NCBI GenBank assembly: GCA_937916345.1
Contig: CALFUE010000035.1
Span: 1-15,327, forward strand
Direction: 5' to 3'
DNA: 15,327 nucleotides
From: an uncultured bacterium
GTDB taxonomy: Bacteria; Bacillota; Clostridia; Lachnospirales; Lachnospiraceae
A model generated the notes under the pieces. That model was not told where the DNA came from and made no database searches. It saw only the letters and a list, made by a program, of their open reading frames with translations. Below, in pieces: positions 1-7,971 of this stretch. Numbering within the stretch: the first letter of the stretch is position 1; each line of letters starts with the position of its first letter. The position numbers were made by a program, and so were the translations under genes.

Positions 1-960
1 AAGGAGATGGAAGAGGACCCTAAGCGCAGTGCGAGACGCCTGGTGGATCTCGGCAGGCAGTTTTCCAAAAACCGGTTTCAGGACCTGGTTTTTTCCGTCA
101 TGCAGGAGCTGCTCGACAACGAGAACAGCGCCTACTATGATATGCTGGCCAATCTGCTGAGTAATTCGGATCAGGACTCCTTAAAGCTCTTCGGCGTCAA
201 CATGGGCTATATGGGCTGGTGCTACGGCGCGGGCCTGATCCGGAAGGAACAGGAGGATCTCGGTATCTGTATTCCGTGGTGTATGATGCTCCGCTATGCC
301 CCCGGCAGACCGAACGGCATGAAGGCACTCCAGATCGCCTCTTTGGTGGAGCAGGGGCAGAAGCTGGGCATCTATGTCTATTTCATCCGGCAGGCGGATG
401 CGGCGCAGACGCCGTTCGAGACCCTGAATCTCTTCGCGGCTAACAAGGAATGTGCTTTTGTCTGGGTCCGCGAGAGCGGGCGGCTGACCGCCGCGGAAAT
501 CCAGCTGCTGAACACCTGCAAAAATGTGGTGACAGTTCTTCCCGTCGGAGATCCCGAGTCGATTCTGACAGCCGAACTGCTGCGCGAGAAGAAGATTCTG
601 TTTTCTCTGTACATGACTTATTCAGACCAGACTTCCTTCAGCGAAACCAGTGAGATGACCATTCAGAATGTGCTGACGTCCCAGAGCTCTCTGTTCTTCC
701 TGATCGCCGAGGACGGGACGAAGATCAGCCATGAGAAGGAATGCTACGAGTCCCGCTTAAAGCAGGAATTCCCGTGCCTTCTGATGGATTATTACGGCGA
801 CGCGCAGAGCATCTGCCGGGCGACGACCGAGCACCGTCATCTTCTGGAGATCGGTGAGGACGGCACGGTTTTTCTTCCGTCAGAGAAAGCGGGTACGCCG
901 TTTAATTTCGACGCCCCGCTCTCTGAAACGCTCGCTCAGATCATGCCTCCCAGGCCTTAA
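1..960 (+). CDS. Unrecognised soluble protein, probably 5'-partial
   Basis: I do not recognise this protein. The first ATG (base 7) gives 317 residues, but AAGGAG abuts that ATG with no spacing. The frame is open to base 1 (Lys-Glu before the Met), so the true start is probably outside the window. There is no signal peptide or membrane segment. The middle (about residues 60-210) alternates predicted strands and helices in a way that suggests an alpha/beta barrel. It has a Gly/Trp/Cys-rich stretch (GYMGWCYGAG, about 67-76) and an IPWC motif near 89-92. Some radical-SAM-like barrels look similar, but no CxxxCxxC iron-sulfur motif is present, so I do not assign that function. It is the only plus-strand gene and converges on malQ with a 27-nt gap. 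By eye it is richer in G+C than the glgP-malQ region. TAA stop at 958-960. Confidence 0.75.
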   Translation, partial: KEMEEDPKRSARRLVDLGRQFSKNRFQDLVFSVMQELLDNENSAYYDMLANLLSNSDQDSLKLFGVNMGYMGWCYGAGLIRKEQEDLGICIPWCMMLRYAPGRPNGMKALQIASLVEQGQKLGIYVYFIRQADAAQTPFETLNLFAANKECAFVWVRESGRLTAAEIQLLNTCKNVVTVLPVGDPESILTAELLREKKILFSLYMTYSDQTSFSETSEMTIQNVLTSQSSLFFLIAEDGTKISHEKECYESRLKQEFPCLLMDYYGDAQSICRATTEHRHLLEIGEDGTVFLPSEKAGTPFNFDAPLSETLAQIMPPRP

Positions 961-987
961 GCCTGACCGGCCCATCTTCCACAGTGT

Positions 988-2499
988 TTACTCTTCTTCC
1001 TCCGACGGCAGTCTCTGATAGACGTCCGCCAGCTGCCGGATGCTTTCCGCGAGCTCCGGCGAGAGGAAGTTCGGCAGGACACGCCACTGCCAGTTGCCGT
1101 CTACCTTTCCCGGAGTATTGATCCTTGCTCCGGAATCAAGGCCGAGATAATCCTGCATCTGAGCAACGAACAGATTGGCAACACTGCTCATACCGCCTCT
1201 TAAGGTCCCCCATACAAAGCCTTCGTTGTCATTGAGACCCAGATAGGAAACCGCTTTTGCTATATCCTTGCTGTCAGCTTCTTTGTGCCAGCCTTCCAGA
1301 GTGTCATTGTCATGAGTTCCGGTGTAGACCACACAGTTCTTGTCGTAATTACAGGTGAGATACTCATTCTTTCCGGTATCATCGCCTCCGCCAAAGCCGA
1401 ACTCTATGATCTTCATATTGGGCCAGCCGGTCTTCTTCACCAGCCTTCTAACACTATCCGTGATAAAACCCAGATCCTCAACTATGACATCGATGTCTCC
1501 GAGCTTTGCTTTTACAGCCTCAAAGAGAGCATAGCCCGGTCCCTTCACCCACTCACCGTTCACAGCGTTTTCGTCGCCGTAGGGAATGGTGTAATATTCG
1601 TCAAAACCCCTGAAGTGATCGATCCTCACCATATCATAAAGCTTGCCGCAGGACTTCATCCTCTTTATCCACCACTGATAACCCGTGCTCTCATGGTACT
1701 TCCAATCATAGAGCGGATTGCCCCAGAGCTGGCCTTCCTTCGCGAAGGAATCTGGCGGACATCCCGCCACACGCACGGGTCTTCTGTCAGCATCAAACCA
1801 GAAAAGTTCGGGGTTTGCCCAGGCATCCGAGCTGTCAAAAGAAACATATATCGGTATATCGCCGATGATCTTTACCCCGGCCTTATTGGCATATTTCTTC
1901 AAAGCCTTCCACTGAGTGTAAAACAGATACTGCAGCCAGGAATAAAACTCTATATCTATAGCGTATATTCCTGCAGCAGCCTCCAACGCTTCCTTTTCTC
2001 TCATCCTCAGCTCATCCTCCCACTCATCCCAGGAGGCGCCGCCGTGAGCGTCCTTTAATGCCATAAAAAGGGCGTAATCAAAAAGCCATTCCACATTCTT
2101 CTTTTTGAATTTGAGGAAATCCCTGTCTTCGACCAGACTTTTTTTTACCGCACGCTTGAAGGCCTTCCGAAGTATGGCATAACGGCTCTCGTACATGATG
2201 CCGTAATCTATATATTCCTCATTGTCTCCGAAGTCCGCTCCGTCACACTCGGTCTTTTTTAAGAATCCCTTTGCGATGAGCTCATTCAGGTCAATAAAGT
2301 ACGGGTTTCCCGCAAAGGTTGAAAAGGACTGATAGGGAGAATCCCCGTAGCTGGTCTGCCCCAATGGCAGGATCTGCCAGTATCTGGTCTTTGTCTTTGC
2401 GAGAAAATCCACAAATTCATATGCTTCCTTTGAGAAGCATCCGATCCCGTAAGCTCCGGGAAGCGACGAGACCGGCAATAAGACTCCGCTTCTTCTCAT
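988..2499 (-). CDS. malQ: 4-alpha-glucanotransferase (amylomaltase, GH77)
   Basis: A cytosolic disproportionating enzyme that moves alpha-1,4-glucan segments between maltodextrins and releases glucose. It lengthens short chains so that phosphorylase can use them. At 503 residues it matches the usual bacterial amylomaltase length. The GH77 hallmarks are visible: the N-terminal SGVLLPVSSLPG, the WQILPLG and SPYQS stretches (about 41-58), the nucleophile Asp294 in RIDHFRG, the acid/base Glu341 in VEDLG, and Asp397 in GTHDNDT. The ATG at 2499 is preceded by AAGGGAG (2508-2514) with 8-nt spacing, which supports this start. It begins 18 nt after the glgP stop, so the two are very likely co-transcribed. 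The TAA stop lies 27 nt from the convergent gene end. I see no GC-rich hairpin with a T-run in that gap. Confidence 0.96.
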   Translation of the reverse strand: MRRSGVLLPVSSLPGAYGIGCFSKEAYEFVDFLAKTKTRYWQILPLGQTSYGDSPYQSFSTFAGNPYFIDLNELIAKGFLKKTECDGADFGDNEEYIDYGIMYESRYAILRKAFKRAVKKSLVEDRDFLKFKKKNVEWLFDYALFMALKDAHGGASWDEWEDELRMREKEALEAAAGIYAIDIEFYSWLQYLFYTQWKALKKYANKAGVKIIGDIPIYVSFDSSDAWANPELFWFDADRRPVRVAGCPPDSFAKEGQLWGNPLYDWKYHESTGYQWWIKRMKSCGKLYDMVRIDHFRGFDEYYTIPYGDENAVNGEWVKGPGYALFEAVKAKLGDIDVIVEDLGFITDSVRRLVKKTGWPNMKIIEFGFGGGDDTGKNEYLTCNYDKNCVVYTGTHDNDTLEGWHKEADSKDIAKAVSYLGLNDNEGFVWGTLRGGMSSVANLFVAQMQDYLGLDSGARINTPGKVDGNWQWRVLPNFLSPELAESIRQLADVYQRLPSEEEE

Positions 2500-2517
2500 A
2501 TCAAAATCTCCCTTCCA

Positions 2518-4788
2518 TCAGCTGAGGTGCCAGATGTCACGGTCATATTCCTTTATGGTCCTGTCAGATGAGAAGAAACCGGCTTTTGCGATATTGACAA
2601 GCATTTTCTTTGCCCAGGCTCTCCTGTCCTCATAAGCGGCATATGCCTCGTCCCTTACCTTTATGTAATCGGGCACATCCGGGAATGTCATGAACCAGTC
2701 TTTGTTCACCAGCTCCTTGTAAAATCTCTCCAGATTCTCCTTTGATCCCTCCTTCAGCATCTTGTCGGAGATAAGGAAATCGACAGCTCTCTTGATCCTC
2801 TCGTCAGCTTCTATATATTTCTTTGAGACATAAGACTCGTCCTCATAGCGCTTGATAACGGTATCGGAATCCTCTCCGAAGATGAAGATATTGTCCTCTC
2901 CCACAAGATCAGCTATCTCCACATTCGCGCCATCCATGGTTCCCAGAGTAACCGCGCCATTTAACATGAACTTCATGTTTCCGGTTCCGGAAGCCTCCTT
3001 TGAGGCAAGAGATATCTGCTCTGAGATATCGCAGGCAGGGATCAGCTTTTCTGCCAGAGTTACATTGTAGTTCTCCACCATCACCACATTGAGGTAGGGT
3101 GAGGCCTCCGGATCGGCCGCTATGACCTTTGACAGCGTGAGTATAGCATGGATTATGTCCTTTGCGATAATATAGGCCGGAGCAGCCTTTGCGCCGAATA
3201 TCACGGTGATGGGACGCGCAGGCTTCTTTCCCTCCTTTATCTCGAAATATTTGTTTATGGTATATATCAGATTCAGCTGCTGTCTCTTGTACTCATGGAG
3301 ACGCTTTACCTGTACATCGAATATGGAATCCGGATTCAAGGTAAGCCCCTGAGTCTGCTTCAGATAATCGCTGATGTATTTCTTTCTGTTCGCTTTTATC
3401 TGAAGAAGCTTATCCAACACGGCGTCATCATCCTTGTACTGAAGAAGCTTCCCGAGCTCATCGGCATCCTTCTTAAAGCCGGATCCGATCAGCGATTCAA
3501 TATATTCGCTCAGCTCGTGATTTGAATAGAGCAGCCATCTGCGGAAGGTTATGCCGTTTGTCTTGTTATTGAATTTCTGCGGATATAGCTTGTAGAAATT
3601 GTTGAGCTCCGAATTTTTCAGTATCTCCGTGTGGAGAGCCGCAACCCCGTTTACGGATATGCCGTAATGGATGTCCATATGAGCCATACACACCTGATCA
3701 TTCTTATTTATAATGTCCACATCCGGATCATTATATTTGTTGTGGATACGGTTGTGAAGCTCATATATGATGGGCATGAGCTGCGGAACAGCCTTTTTCA
3801 TGAAGCTGATGGGCCACTTCTCGAGTGCCTCCGCAAGAATGGTATGGTTTGTGTACGCACAGCTCTTCTCAACGACAGCGATCGCCTCATCAATGGTCAT
3901 GCCCTCCACCATCAGCTGCCTGATGAGCTCGGGGATCACCATAGAGGGATGGGTGTCATTTATTTGTATCACCACGTATTGATCGAGATCCCGTAGGTTG
4001 CTGCCGCGCTCCTTTGCCTCGTCTATTATGAGATGAGCGGCGTTTGAAACCATAAAATACTGCTGATAAACACGGAGTATGCGCCCTGCGTCGTCAGAGT
4101 CATCGGGATAGAGAAACAGCGTCAGATTCTTTTCGATATCGCTCTTATCGAAATCTATTCCGTCTCCCTTGACTATTTTTTCGTCAACGGTCTCTATATC
4201 AAAGAGATGCAGCTTGTTGGTGCGGTTCTCGTATCCTACCACATCTATGTCGTAGAGATGACTCTTTACGGAAAATCCGCCGAAATCCACGGTATAGGAT
4301 ACACCGGTGTCCACAAGCCATGACTTTTCTGTAATCCAGGGATTTATAGTCTCCTTTTGGAGATTATTCTCAAATACCTGTTTGAAAAGCCCGAGATGAT
4401 AATTCAGTCCCACTCCGTCTCCGTTTAAGCCAAGGCTTGCGACAGAGTCGATGAAGCAGGCTGCAAGACGCCCGAGTCCACCGTTTCCGAGGGACGGTTC
4501 CATCTCAACCTCCTCGATCCCGGAGAGGGATTTTCCGCATTTTTTCAGCTCGTCATTGACCTCGTCGTAAATCCCTAAGTTTATGAGATTGTTTGAGAGA
4601 AGCTTTCCGATGAGGAACTCGGCGGAAATATAGTAGAGCTTCTTCTTTTCCTGCTTTTTAACGGGAATTGCCCTCGCTTCAGCTTCCTCCTTTACAAACA
4701 TAAGAAGCGCTGCATAGATCTCCTCTTTTGTGCATTGATCCATATAGCGCCCGAATTTTTTCTTGACGTAATCGTTTACCCTTGACAT
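2518..4788 (-). CDS. glgP: Glycogen/maltodextrin phosphorylase
   Basis: A PLP-dependent cytosolic enzyme that cleaves alpha-1,4-glucan ends with phosphate to give glucose-1-phosphate. It has 756 residues from the chosen start, shorter than E. coli GlgP/MalP and the length I expect for clostridial forms. It shows the EPSLGNGGLGRLA stretch (97-109), NDTHP (277-281), KRLHEYKRQ (495-503) and the phosphorylase signature EASGTGNMK (598-606). Lys606 is the expected PLP lysine. The reading frame stays open 21 codons further upstream, to 4851. The ATG at 4788 is chosen because AGGAGGG (4796-4802) sits 7 nt before it and the protein then begins MSRVNDYVKK like the family. It is followed by malQ, making a small glucan-degradation unit. 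The 101-nt gap to the preceding ttcA-like gene may hold its own promoter. Confidence 0.96.
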   Translation of the reverse strand: MSRVNDYVKKKFGRYMDQCTKEEIYAALLMFVKEEAEARAIPVKKQEKKKLYYISAEFLIGKLLSNNLINLGIYDEVNDELKKCGKSLSGIEEVEMEPSLGNGGLGRLAACFIDSVASLGLNGDGVGLNYHLGLFKQVFENNLQKETINPWITEKSWLVDTGVSYTVDFGGFSVKSHLYDIDVVGYENRTNKLHLFDIETVDEKIVKGDGIDFDKSDIEKNLTLFLYPDDSDDAGRILRVYQQYFMVSNAAHLIIDEAKERGSNLRDLDQYVVIQINDTHPSMVIPELIRQLMVEGMTIDEAIAVVEKSCAYTNHTILAEALEKWPISFMKKAVPQLMPIIYELHNRIHNKYNDPDVDIINKNDQVCMAHMDIHYGISVNGVAALHTEILKNSELNNFYKLYPQKFNNKTNGITFRRWLLYSNHELSEYIESLIGSGFKKDADELGKLLQYKDDDAVLDKLLQIKANRKKYISDYLKQTQGLTLNPDSIFDVQVKRLHEYKRQQLNLIYTINKYFEIKEGKKPARPITVIFGAKAAPAYIIAKDIIHAILTLSKVIAADPEASPYLNVVMVENYNVTLAEKLIPACDISEQISLASKEASGTGNMKFMLNGAVTLGTMDGANVEIADLVGEDNIFIFGEDSDTVIKRYEDESYVSKKYIEADERIKRAVDFLISDKMLKEGSKENLERFYKELVNKDWFMTFPDVPDYIKVRDEAYAAYEDRRAWAKKMLVNIAKAGFFSSDRTIKEYDRDIWHLS

Positions 4789-4795
4789 AAAAGTA

Positions 4796-4802
4796 CCCTC
4801 CT
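4796..4802 (-). promoter_or_regulatory. Strong ribosome binding site that decides the glgP start
   Basis: On the minus strand this reads AGGAGGG, 7 nt before the ATG at 4788. It is much better placed than anything near the upstream in-frame start at 4851 and fixes the N-terminus. Confidence 0.8.
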
Positions 4803-4829
4803 GAAAGTCATATCGTAAAATCAAGAAAT

Positions 4830-4838
4830 ATTCTAACA
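4830..4838 (-). promoter_or_regulatory. Possible extended -10 promoter element for glgP-malQ
   Basis: The minus strand reads TGTTAGAAT, that is TG, one base, then TAGAAT, which fits an extended -10 element. It lies in the AT-rich gap between the ttcA-like gene and glgP, about 42 nt before the ATG. I see no good -35 hexamer at 17 nt. This is a weak call based on motif and position only. Confidence 0.3.
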
Positions 4839-4846
4839 CATATACT

Positions 4847-4881
4847 CTCAAAAGGGTATATAAAAAATTTTATTTTTTGAG
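4847..4881 (-). other. AT-rich imperfect hairpin between the ttcA-like gene and glgP
   Basis: A 7-bp inverted repeat (CTCAAAA / TTTTGAG) flanks a 21-nt AT-rich loop just after the ttcA-like stop codon. It could weakly attenuate read-through. The stem is short and AT-rich, and no uninterrupted U-tract follows it, so it is not a convincing intrinsic terminator. Read-through from the long operon into glgP is possible. Confidence 0.25.
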
Positions 4882-4889
4882 TTACCTCC

Positions 4890-5735
4890 TCACCCATCAT
4901 ACTCATCCAGAAAGTGGTGCTTCACGCCGTCTTTTTTATAAGCGATAACGGTGGACAAATTCACATTTTCCACGCTCCTGAATATATTTTTTTCAATAAA
5001 GGGATTGTCTTCCTTCAGCTGCCTGATAAGCTTTTTCATAAATCTTCGCTTTGAGGAATTATCGTCCAGCTGACAGATATTTTCCGTGAAACGGCAGGCG
5101 CACTGGATGAACTCCAGCCCGTTGTATCTCGCCCAGTGTATTATTGATTCCTCACGGATGAGATACATGGGACGTATCAGCTCCATACCCTCGAAATTCG
5201 TGCCGTGAAGCTTCGGCATCATGGTCTGTATCTGGGCGCCGTAGAGCATACCCATGAGTATGGTCTCTATCACATCATCGAAGTGATGACCGAGGGCAAT
5301 CTTGTTGCAGCCCAGCTCCTGGGCGAAGGAATAGAGATTCCCCCTTCGCATCCTGGCGCATAGATAGCAGGGACTCCCCTCCTCAAGACCCGATACATAG
5401 TCAAAAATGTCGGTATTAAAGACCTTTATCGGAACGTTCAATATCCTGGCGTTATCCAGTATGCGCTGCATATTGAACTCGTTATAGCCTGGGTTCATCA
5501 CCATGAAATCCACTTCAAAATTCTGCTCGCCGTGGCGCTTTAGCTCCTGAAAAAGCTTTGCCATGAGCATGGAATCCTTCCCGCCCGAAATACACACGGC
5601 AATCCTGTCACCGGGTTTTATCAGCTCGTATTCCCTCAAAGCTCTGGTGAACCTGCACCATATCTCTTTTCTGAATTTTTTTACTATGCTGCGCTCTATA
5701 TAAGCTGAGCGATCAGTCACATCACATTCTTCCAT
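4890..5735 (-). CDS. ttcA: TtcA-family ATP-pyrophosphatase (tRNA 2-thiocytidine synthesis type)
   Basis: An N-type ATP pyrophosphatase of the TtcA/TilS superfamily, 281 residues. TtcA uses ATP and a [4Fe-4S] cluster to thiolate cytidine 32 of some tRNAs. The PP-loop SGGKDS is at residues 50-55. The N-terminal cluster motif CYLC is at 123-126, followed by RMRRG. GHHFDDVIETIL (149-160) is the second ATP-site motif. Cysteines 212, 214 and 221 lie where TtcA carries its third ligand, though their spacing (CAC then x6 C) differs from the E. coli form. The frame extends upstream to 5792. The ATG at 5735 is preferred because GAGAGG (5741-5746) precedes it by 5 nt and only one base separates it from the upstream TGA. 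It is the last gene of the long operon. The exact RNA target is uncertain. Confidence 0.8.
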   Translation of the reverse strand: MEECDVTDRSAYIERSIVKKFRKEIWCRFTRALREYELIKPGDRIAVCISGGKDSMLMAKLFQELKRHGEQNFEVDFMVMNPGYNEFNMQRILDNARILNVPIKVFNTDIFDYVSGLEEGSPCYLCARMRRGNLYSFAQELGCNKIALGHHFDDVIETILMGMLYGAQIQTMMPKLHGTNFEGMELIRPMYLIREESIIHWARYNGLEFIQCACRFTENICQLDDNSSKRRFMKKLIRQLKEDNPFIEKNIFRSVENVNLSTVIAYKKDGVKHHFLDEYDG

Positions 5736-5736
5736 T

Positions 5737-6399
5737 TCATCCTCTCTTCCATACAGCCATGGCGACTGACGCGGCCAGCATACCGTCCACATCTATACCC
5801 GCGGGACATATATCGCGACAAGCGAGTGATTTACCGCAGCCCGCGTACACATGCTCCCTGAAGTTTTTTTCCAAAAGTCCTCTCTCCTCAACGGGAAGCT
5901 CTGAGAGAAGTCTGGTCAACACAGCGGCGGAGGCAGTTCCCATGAATTTAGAGCCCGCACAAAAATTCGGACACACCTCAAGACAGATGCCGCACTGCAT
6001 GCATCTCGAGCTGTCGTAGGACAGACCGTAATACCTGTCCCGGTGGACAGCTTCCGCATCCAGCCACCCGCGAATAGTTTTTAAGTTTTCCCTCATTATT
6101 GAGCGGTCAACTATCAGGTCTCTCACTCCCGGAAACTTCTTTAAGGGCGTGACCCTGATGACGGATTTTTTGTCAGCGACCTCGATAAGCCTCGCGTCAC
6201 ATGCCAGCATGGGACGCGAGTTTACAACCACAGCGCAGGCACCGCACTTCTTCTGCAGACAGCTGCACTCAAACTCCACCTCTCCTATGGCGAGGAGAGC
6301 CGTAATGACCGTATCCCTGTCGTCTGACGCGGTATAGGAAAAATCCTGCCAGCGGTCACATCCCCTCTCTATTTTTAATGTGTATGTTTTATCAGCCAT
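5737..6399 (-). CDS. frdB: Fumarate reductase / succinate dehydrogenase-like iron-sulfur subunit
   Basis: The electron-transfer subunit linking the flavoprotein to a membrane quinone/haem partner, 220 residues, cytosolic face. All ligand sets match the SdhB/FrdB pattern. The [2Fe-2S] set is C47-x4-C52-x2-C55-x11-C67. The CxxCxxCxxxCP motif is at 133-144. The distal group is C188-x5-C194-x3-C198-Pro. The position that would carry a fourth cysteine for the last cluster is Ser191, so a [3Fe-4S] centre is expected, as in quinone-reactive members. An extra Cys147 follows the second motif. It is slightly short because the N-terminal region and tail are compact. Its ATG overlaps the flavoprotein TGA by one base (TGATG), preceded by GGGAGAGAG, so translation is probably coupled. 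Next downstream is the ttcA-like gene after a single base. Confidence 0.9.
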   Translation of the reverse strand: MADKTYTLKIERGCDRWQDFSYTASDDRDTVITALLAIGEVEFECSCLQKKCGACAVVVNSRPMLACDARLIEVADKKSVIRVTPLKKFPGVRDLIVDRSIMRENLKTIRGWLDAEAVHRDRYYGLSYDSSRCMQCGICLEVCPNFCAGSKFMGTASAAVLTRLLSELPVEERGLLEKNFREHVYAGCGKSLACRDICPAGIDVDGMLAASVAMAVWKRG

Positions 6400-7967
6400 C
6401 AGATATTCTCTCTCCCGACGCTTATGTTTCCCGATGCCGCATCAAATAAACAAACCGTTTTGTATCTACTATCACTTCTGCAGGGGTAGTCAGTCCTAAA
6501 GTGTGCCCCCCTGCTCTCGTCTCTCTCCAAAGCCGACAAAAGAAACGCGCGTGATAGCATGACTCTTCTCTTCTCTGTCACGGACAGTTCACTGTCCGAT
6601 AATGCATTCAGTCTTTCAACAGCACTTCTAATGGAATCCCCGCTTCTCGCGATTGCCATGCCTTCCTTTAAAATATCAGCCAGCACGTGATCAAATGAAC
6701 GATCAGTATTTTTTTCCTCATCAGCTTCCTTAAAATCCCTGTCGCAAATCACCTCATCATCATGAATGGCGCTTTCTGCCGCCACGTATCCTCCGTAGAC
6801 CGCGCCCAGAAGTGAATTGCCCCCCAGCCTGTTCGCGCCGTGATAAATATTGGCACACTCCCCCGAGGCGTAAAGATTTGCGATATTTGTACGGTGGTAA
6901 TTGTCAACATCTATGCCTCCCATGAAATAGTGTATGCCGGGAGACACTTCTATATACTCTGCCGCAGGATCCTGGCCGGCAAAACGGACAAGCTCCTCTC
7001 TCAGGTCAGAAAGACGGTTTTTCCACACTTCCCGGCTGATGCCTGTCATATCGAGATATATCTTTCCCTGACAGTTCTCATCCAACATAGCATGATACAT
7101 TTCTCTCGACACTATATCTCTCGGCATCAGATTTTTTAATTCAGGATATTTCTCCTCCATGAAATACCACTTGGATCCGTCCTTTTTATAAGTAAACAGG
7201 CGGCCTCCCTCGCCTCTTGCTGCCTCTGTCACGAGAAGCCTTTTACCCGGAATGGAAATGGTGGTCGGGTGATATTGGAGCATCTCCAGGTTCGAAAATT
7301 TCACCCCCTTCTCAAACAGCAGCGCCTGCGCATCTCCGGTATTTTTGACGGAACCGGTAGCAAGCCCCAAAAAAAGCCCGCTCATCCCGCCGCAGGCTAT
7401 TATGACTCTCTCGCTAAAACATCGCGTCTCCCCGGTGAAAATATTTTTGATGCTCACCCCGTGACAGACCCCGTCCCTTATAAATATGTCTGTCAGCTCA
7501 TGTGACGGAAAACGGGTGATATTACCCTTTTGTTCCCACTTTCTAACCTCGTCTGTCAAAGCTGTCATGATGACCTTTCCCGTGGAACTCATGGCAAAGG
7601 CAGTCCGCTTTTTTTTCTGGCCTCCGAAATTTCTCTGGATGATTTTTCCCTTTTCATTGTGGAATGGCACTCCAAGGCTGAATAGTCTTAAAACAAGTTC
7701 AGGGGCATGCTCACACATGCCCCTCACTGCCGACTCATCTCCTAAAAAGACACCTCCGGAAAGAGTATCCGCGATATGCTCCCAAACGGTGTCATTTTCT
7801 CCCATGGTATCAAGGACTGCATTGATGCCGCCCTCTGCCAGAACAGACTGGGCTCTCTCTGAATCCATCATAGATACCAGATCCACAAATCCGCCGCTCT
7901 CCGCGATTATAAGCGCCGAAAAAAGACCTGAAAGTCCCGCGCCGATAATACAAATCCTGTCACTCAT
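6399..7967 (-). CDS. frdA: Fumarate reductase / succinate dehydrogenase-like flavoprotein subunit
   Basis: An FAD-dependent dicarboxylate oxidoreductase, 522 residues. The FAD-binding GAGLSG is at 9-14. Active-site residues expected from E. coli FrdA are all visible: His233 (QYHPTT), Thr247-Glu248 (TEAARGEGG), Arg288 (RDIVSR), His346 (HYFMGG) and Arg380 (HGANRLGGNSL). The C-terminal SRGAHFRTDYP motif (485-495) is typical of the FrdA/NadB family. The residue that is the covalent-FAD histidine in FrdA/SdhA (RSHTV) is Gln40 here (RAQSV), so FAD is probably non-covalent. There is no signal peptide, so it is cytosolic. L-aspartate oxidase is the main alternative, but the coupled FrdB-like gene and the absence of nadA/nadC nearby favour a fumarate reductase type complex. 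The ATG is 4 nt after the ATPase stop. Confidence 0.88.
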   Translation of the reverse strand: MSDRICIIGAGLSGLFSALIIAESGGFVDLVSMMDSERAQSVLAEGGINAVLDTMGENDTVWEHIADTLSGGVFLGDESAVRGMCEHAPELVLRLFSLGVPFHNEKGKIIQRNFGGQKKKRTAFAMSSTGKVIMTALTDEVRKWEQKGNITRFPSHELTDIFIRDGVCHGVSIKNIFTGETRCFSERVIIACGGMSGLFLGLATGSVKNTGDAQALLFEKGVKFSNLEMLQYHPTTISIPGKRLLVTEAARGEGGRLFTYKKDGSKWYFMEEKYPELKNLMPRDIVSREMYHAMLDENCQGKIYLDMTGISREVWKNRLSDLREELVRFAGQDPAAEYIEVSPGIHYFMGGIDVDNYHRTNIANLYASGECANIYHGANRLGGNSLLGAVYGGYVAAESAIHDDEVICDRDFKEADEEKNTDRSFDHVLADILKEGMAIARSGDSIRSAVERLNALSDSELSVTEKRRVMLSRAFLLSALERDESRGAHFRTDYPCRSDSRYKTVCLFDAASGNISVGRENI

Positions 7968-7971
7968 TATA

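Noticed and set aside
1..6. AAGGAG as ribosome site for the first gene
   Set aside because: It touches the ATG with zero spacing and is in frame as Lys-Glu, so it is more likely coding sequence of a longer gene.
946..987. Bidirectional terminator between the convergent gene 1 and malQ
   Set aside because: Only a 5-bp palindrome (CAGGC / GCCTG) is present and no T-run follows on either strand.
1285..2058. 257-codon plus-strand open frame
   Set aside because: It lies fully antisense to malQ, whose catalytic motifs are intact. Its translation has no family features and no good ribosome site.
4789..4851. Longer N-terminus for glgP (start at 4851)
   Set aside because: The added residues do not resemble the family, and the strong AGGAGGG site is 7 nt before 4788.
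4847..4881. Intrinsic terminator after the ttcA-like gene
   Set aside because: The stem is only 7 bp and AT-rich with a long loop and no clean U-tract. It is listed as a weak hairpin only.
6399..7967. L-aspartate oxidase (NadB) for the flavoprotein
   Set aside because: The non-covalent FAD site fits NadB, but a coupled FrdB-type Fe-S gene follows and no nadA or nadC is near. It is kept only as an alternative.
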